Below are positions 62,927-64,000 of a stretch of DNA of 64,000 nt, piece after piece (position 1 is the first letter of the stretch; each line of letters starts with the position of its first letter). The stretch comes from VAZQ01 sp963785745. GTDB taxonomy: Bacteria > Pseudomonadota > Alphaproteobacteria > Rhizobiales > Xanthobacteraceae. A program made the translations under genes and the position numbers. Below the pieces are notes generated by a model. It searched no databases. It saw nothing but the letters and a program-made list of their open reading frames with translations, and was not told the DNA's origin. The DNA lies in contig CAWAWR010000030.1 of the NCBI GenBank assembly GCA_963785745.1, positions 1 through 64,000 of the forward strand. Direction: 5' to 3'.

Positions 62927-64000
62927 ATGCTGAGACGTCTCAGGGGAATGTCGCTATCGTTGGGGATCGCCATCGGCGCGCTGGCGCTTATGGCGCTCAT
63001 CGACTCGGCGTTGGCAGCCGAAGCAACCCGCACCGTCACGCCGCTCTATATCTTCGGCATTCCGGTCGATTTCATCCTGTTCGGCCTGACCCTGCTCGGC
63101 GTCGCGCTGTTCCACCACTATACGCTCTACGTCGCCCTGACCGGGCTTGCGGCCATCACGCTCTACAAGCTCATTTTCACCGGCTTCAAATTCGGCGTGG
63201 GGCTGACCGGCTTCGCGCTGCACATGCAGCACGAGTGGGTGATCCTGGCCAACCTGTTCCTGCTGCTGATGGGCTTCGCGCTGCTTTCGCGCCATTTCGA
63301 GCTGAGCCGCGTGCCCGACGCGATGCCGGCCTATCTGCCGGACGACTGGAAGGGCGGCGTCGCCCTTTTGGCGGTCGTGTTCGTGCTGTCGAGCTTCCTC
63401 GACAATATCGCCGCGGCATTGATCGGCGGCACGATGGCGCGTCATGTGTTCCGCGGCAAGGTTCACATCGGCTATCTCGCCGCCATCGTGGCGGCATCGA
63501 ACGCCGGCGGCTCCGGGAGCGTCGTGGGCGACACCACGACCACGATGATGTGGATCGACGGAATCAGCCCGTTGTCGGTCGTGGAGGCCTATGTCGCGGC
63601 CGCCGTTGCGCTTGCGGTTTTCGCCGTTCCCGCCGCGCTCCAGCAGCATCGCTACTCGCCGATCGTGAGGGAGGCGCCGGTCGGCCTTCAGATCGAGTGG
63701 ATCCGCGTCGCGATCGTCGCGGCGATCCTGATCGCGGCGATCCTCGCCAATGTCACCGCCAATCTCCAATTCCCGGCATTGCTCGACATTATTCCGGTGA
63801 TCGGGCTCGCCGTGTGGGTTGTGATCCTTGCCGCAGCGCCGCTGCGGCAGCCCGATTGGGCGGTTATGCCCGAAACCTTCAAGGGCACGATCTTCTTGCT
63901 CGCGCTGGTGACGTGCGCTTCGCTGATGCCGGTCGAAGAACTGCCGCTTGCGTCGTGGCAGACTGCGCTCGGCCTCGGCTTCCTGTCGGCGGTCTTCGAC
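62927..64000 (+). CDS. NhaD-like sodium:proton antiporter (runs off the end)
   Basis: At least 358 residues, open at the right edge. A signal-like or first span (MSLSLGIAIGALALMALIDS) leads to RTVTPLYIFGIPVDFILFGL and about eight further spans. FVLSSFLDNIAAALIGGTMA carries the DN motif of the NhaD/CitMHS group, and IVAASNAGGSGSVVGDTTTT the second motif, GSxxGDTTTTMMW as in NhaD. Start ATG 62,927. It should exchange Na+ or Li+ for H+, and completes an ion-transport block with the gene at 60,992. Confidence 0.85.
   Translation, partial: MLRRLRGMSLSLGIAIGALALMALIDSALAAEATRTVTPLYIFGIPVDFILFGLTLLGVALFHHYTLYVALTGLAAITLYKLIFTGFKFGVGLTGFALHMQHEWVILANLFLLLMGFALLSRHFELSRVPDAMPAYLPDDWKGGVALLAVVFVLSSFLDNIAAALIGGTMARHVFRGKVHIGYLAAIVAASNAGGSGSVVGDTTTTMMWIDGISPLSVVEAYVAAAVALAVFAVPAALQQHRYSPIVREAPVGLQIEWIRVAIVAAILIAAILANVTANLQFPALLDIIPVIGLAVWVVILAAAPLRQPDWAVMPETFKGTIFLLALVTCASLMPVEELPLASWQTALGLGFLSAVFD

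Noticed and set aside
1..64000. CRISPR array or cas genes
   Set aside because: No regularly spaced direct repeats of 25-40 bp and no Cas-like protein; the only repeats are the dispersed element and the promoter half-sites.

Overview
The window joins two unrelated pieces of DNA. Positions 1 to about 21,970 look planctomycetal (Pirellulales-like). Evidence: a DUF1598-type gene, secreted proteins ending in VPEP-type PEP-CTERM tails, two dockerin-like GDYN repeats before such tails, and a PEP-CTERM sulfatase. Positions from about 22,600 to 64,000 look like an alphaproteobacterium of the Rhizobiales (Bradyrhizobium/Pseudolabrys-like): orphan tripartite-tricarboxylate (TTT) receptors, SRPBCC and VOC paralogues, a MASE1/FixJ-type two-component pair and a family III CoA-transferase. 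Between them lies a 5'- and 3'-truncated efflux adaptor fragment. These assignments come from reading the proteins; no database search was made.

Planctomycete part. A zinc alcohol dehydrogenase (197-1218) and a DUF1598-type gene (1511-2921) are followed by a potassium region. That region holds two tiny membrane proteins, kdpFABC, kdpD, kdpE, and then a large APC-type permease with C-terminal universal-stress domains (12,554-15,281). Three promoters (3319-3385, 3647-3713, 12,232-12,298) share one exact layout: two 11+11-bp direct-repeat pairs 10 bp apart, then 7 bp to a TAGGAT/TAGACT -10 box. This looks like a KdpE operator. The third promoter also runs into a ydaO-type c-di-AMP riboswitch leader, so the permease appears to be controlled both by K+ starvation (KdpDE) and by c-di-AMP. 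Next come a PEP-CTERM sulfatase, an APC amino-acid permease overlapping a c-type cytochrome, a half-length TauE/SafE protein, the tail of a dockerin/PEP-CTERM protein, a tmRNA- or tRNA-like 3' fragment, and a PEP-CTERM phosphatase-like gene cut off at the junction. Three PEP-CTERM genes share a conserved element 3 nt after the stop codon.

Nearly every gene in the first 22 kb carries single-base frameshifts, mostly insertions, while motifs on both sides stay intact. This fits uncorrected long-read error better than pseudogenes. The second part shows only about six such events.

Alphaproteobacterial part. In order: a SAM methyltransferase; an amidohydrolase/Rieske group; a metallophosphoesterase; a minus-strand array of six SRPBCC proteins, two VOC proteins, DoxX and GST behind an ArsR regulator with a visible operator; a divergent Hfq; a WD40 protein; a catabolic/transport block (DUF35 protein, thiolase-like, two paralogous solute-binding proteins, enolase-superfamily enzyme, flavin monooxygenase, ABC permease, TTT receptor, CoA-transferase); an RND efflux pair; a thioredoxin-reductase-like enzyme with a UGSC-type CxxC protein and a conserved partner, flanked by TTT receptors; a MetE-like methyltransferase; TerC with a 50-aa partner; a MASE1 histidine kinase and FixJ-type regulator; and an ion-transport block (SLC13/ArsB-like permease, universal stress protein, NhaD-like antiporter running off the end).
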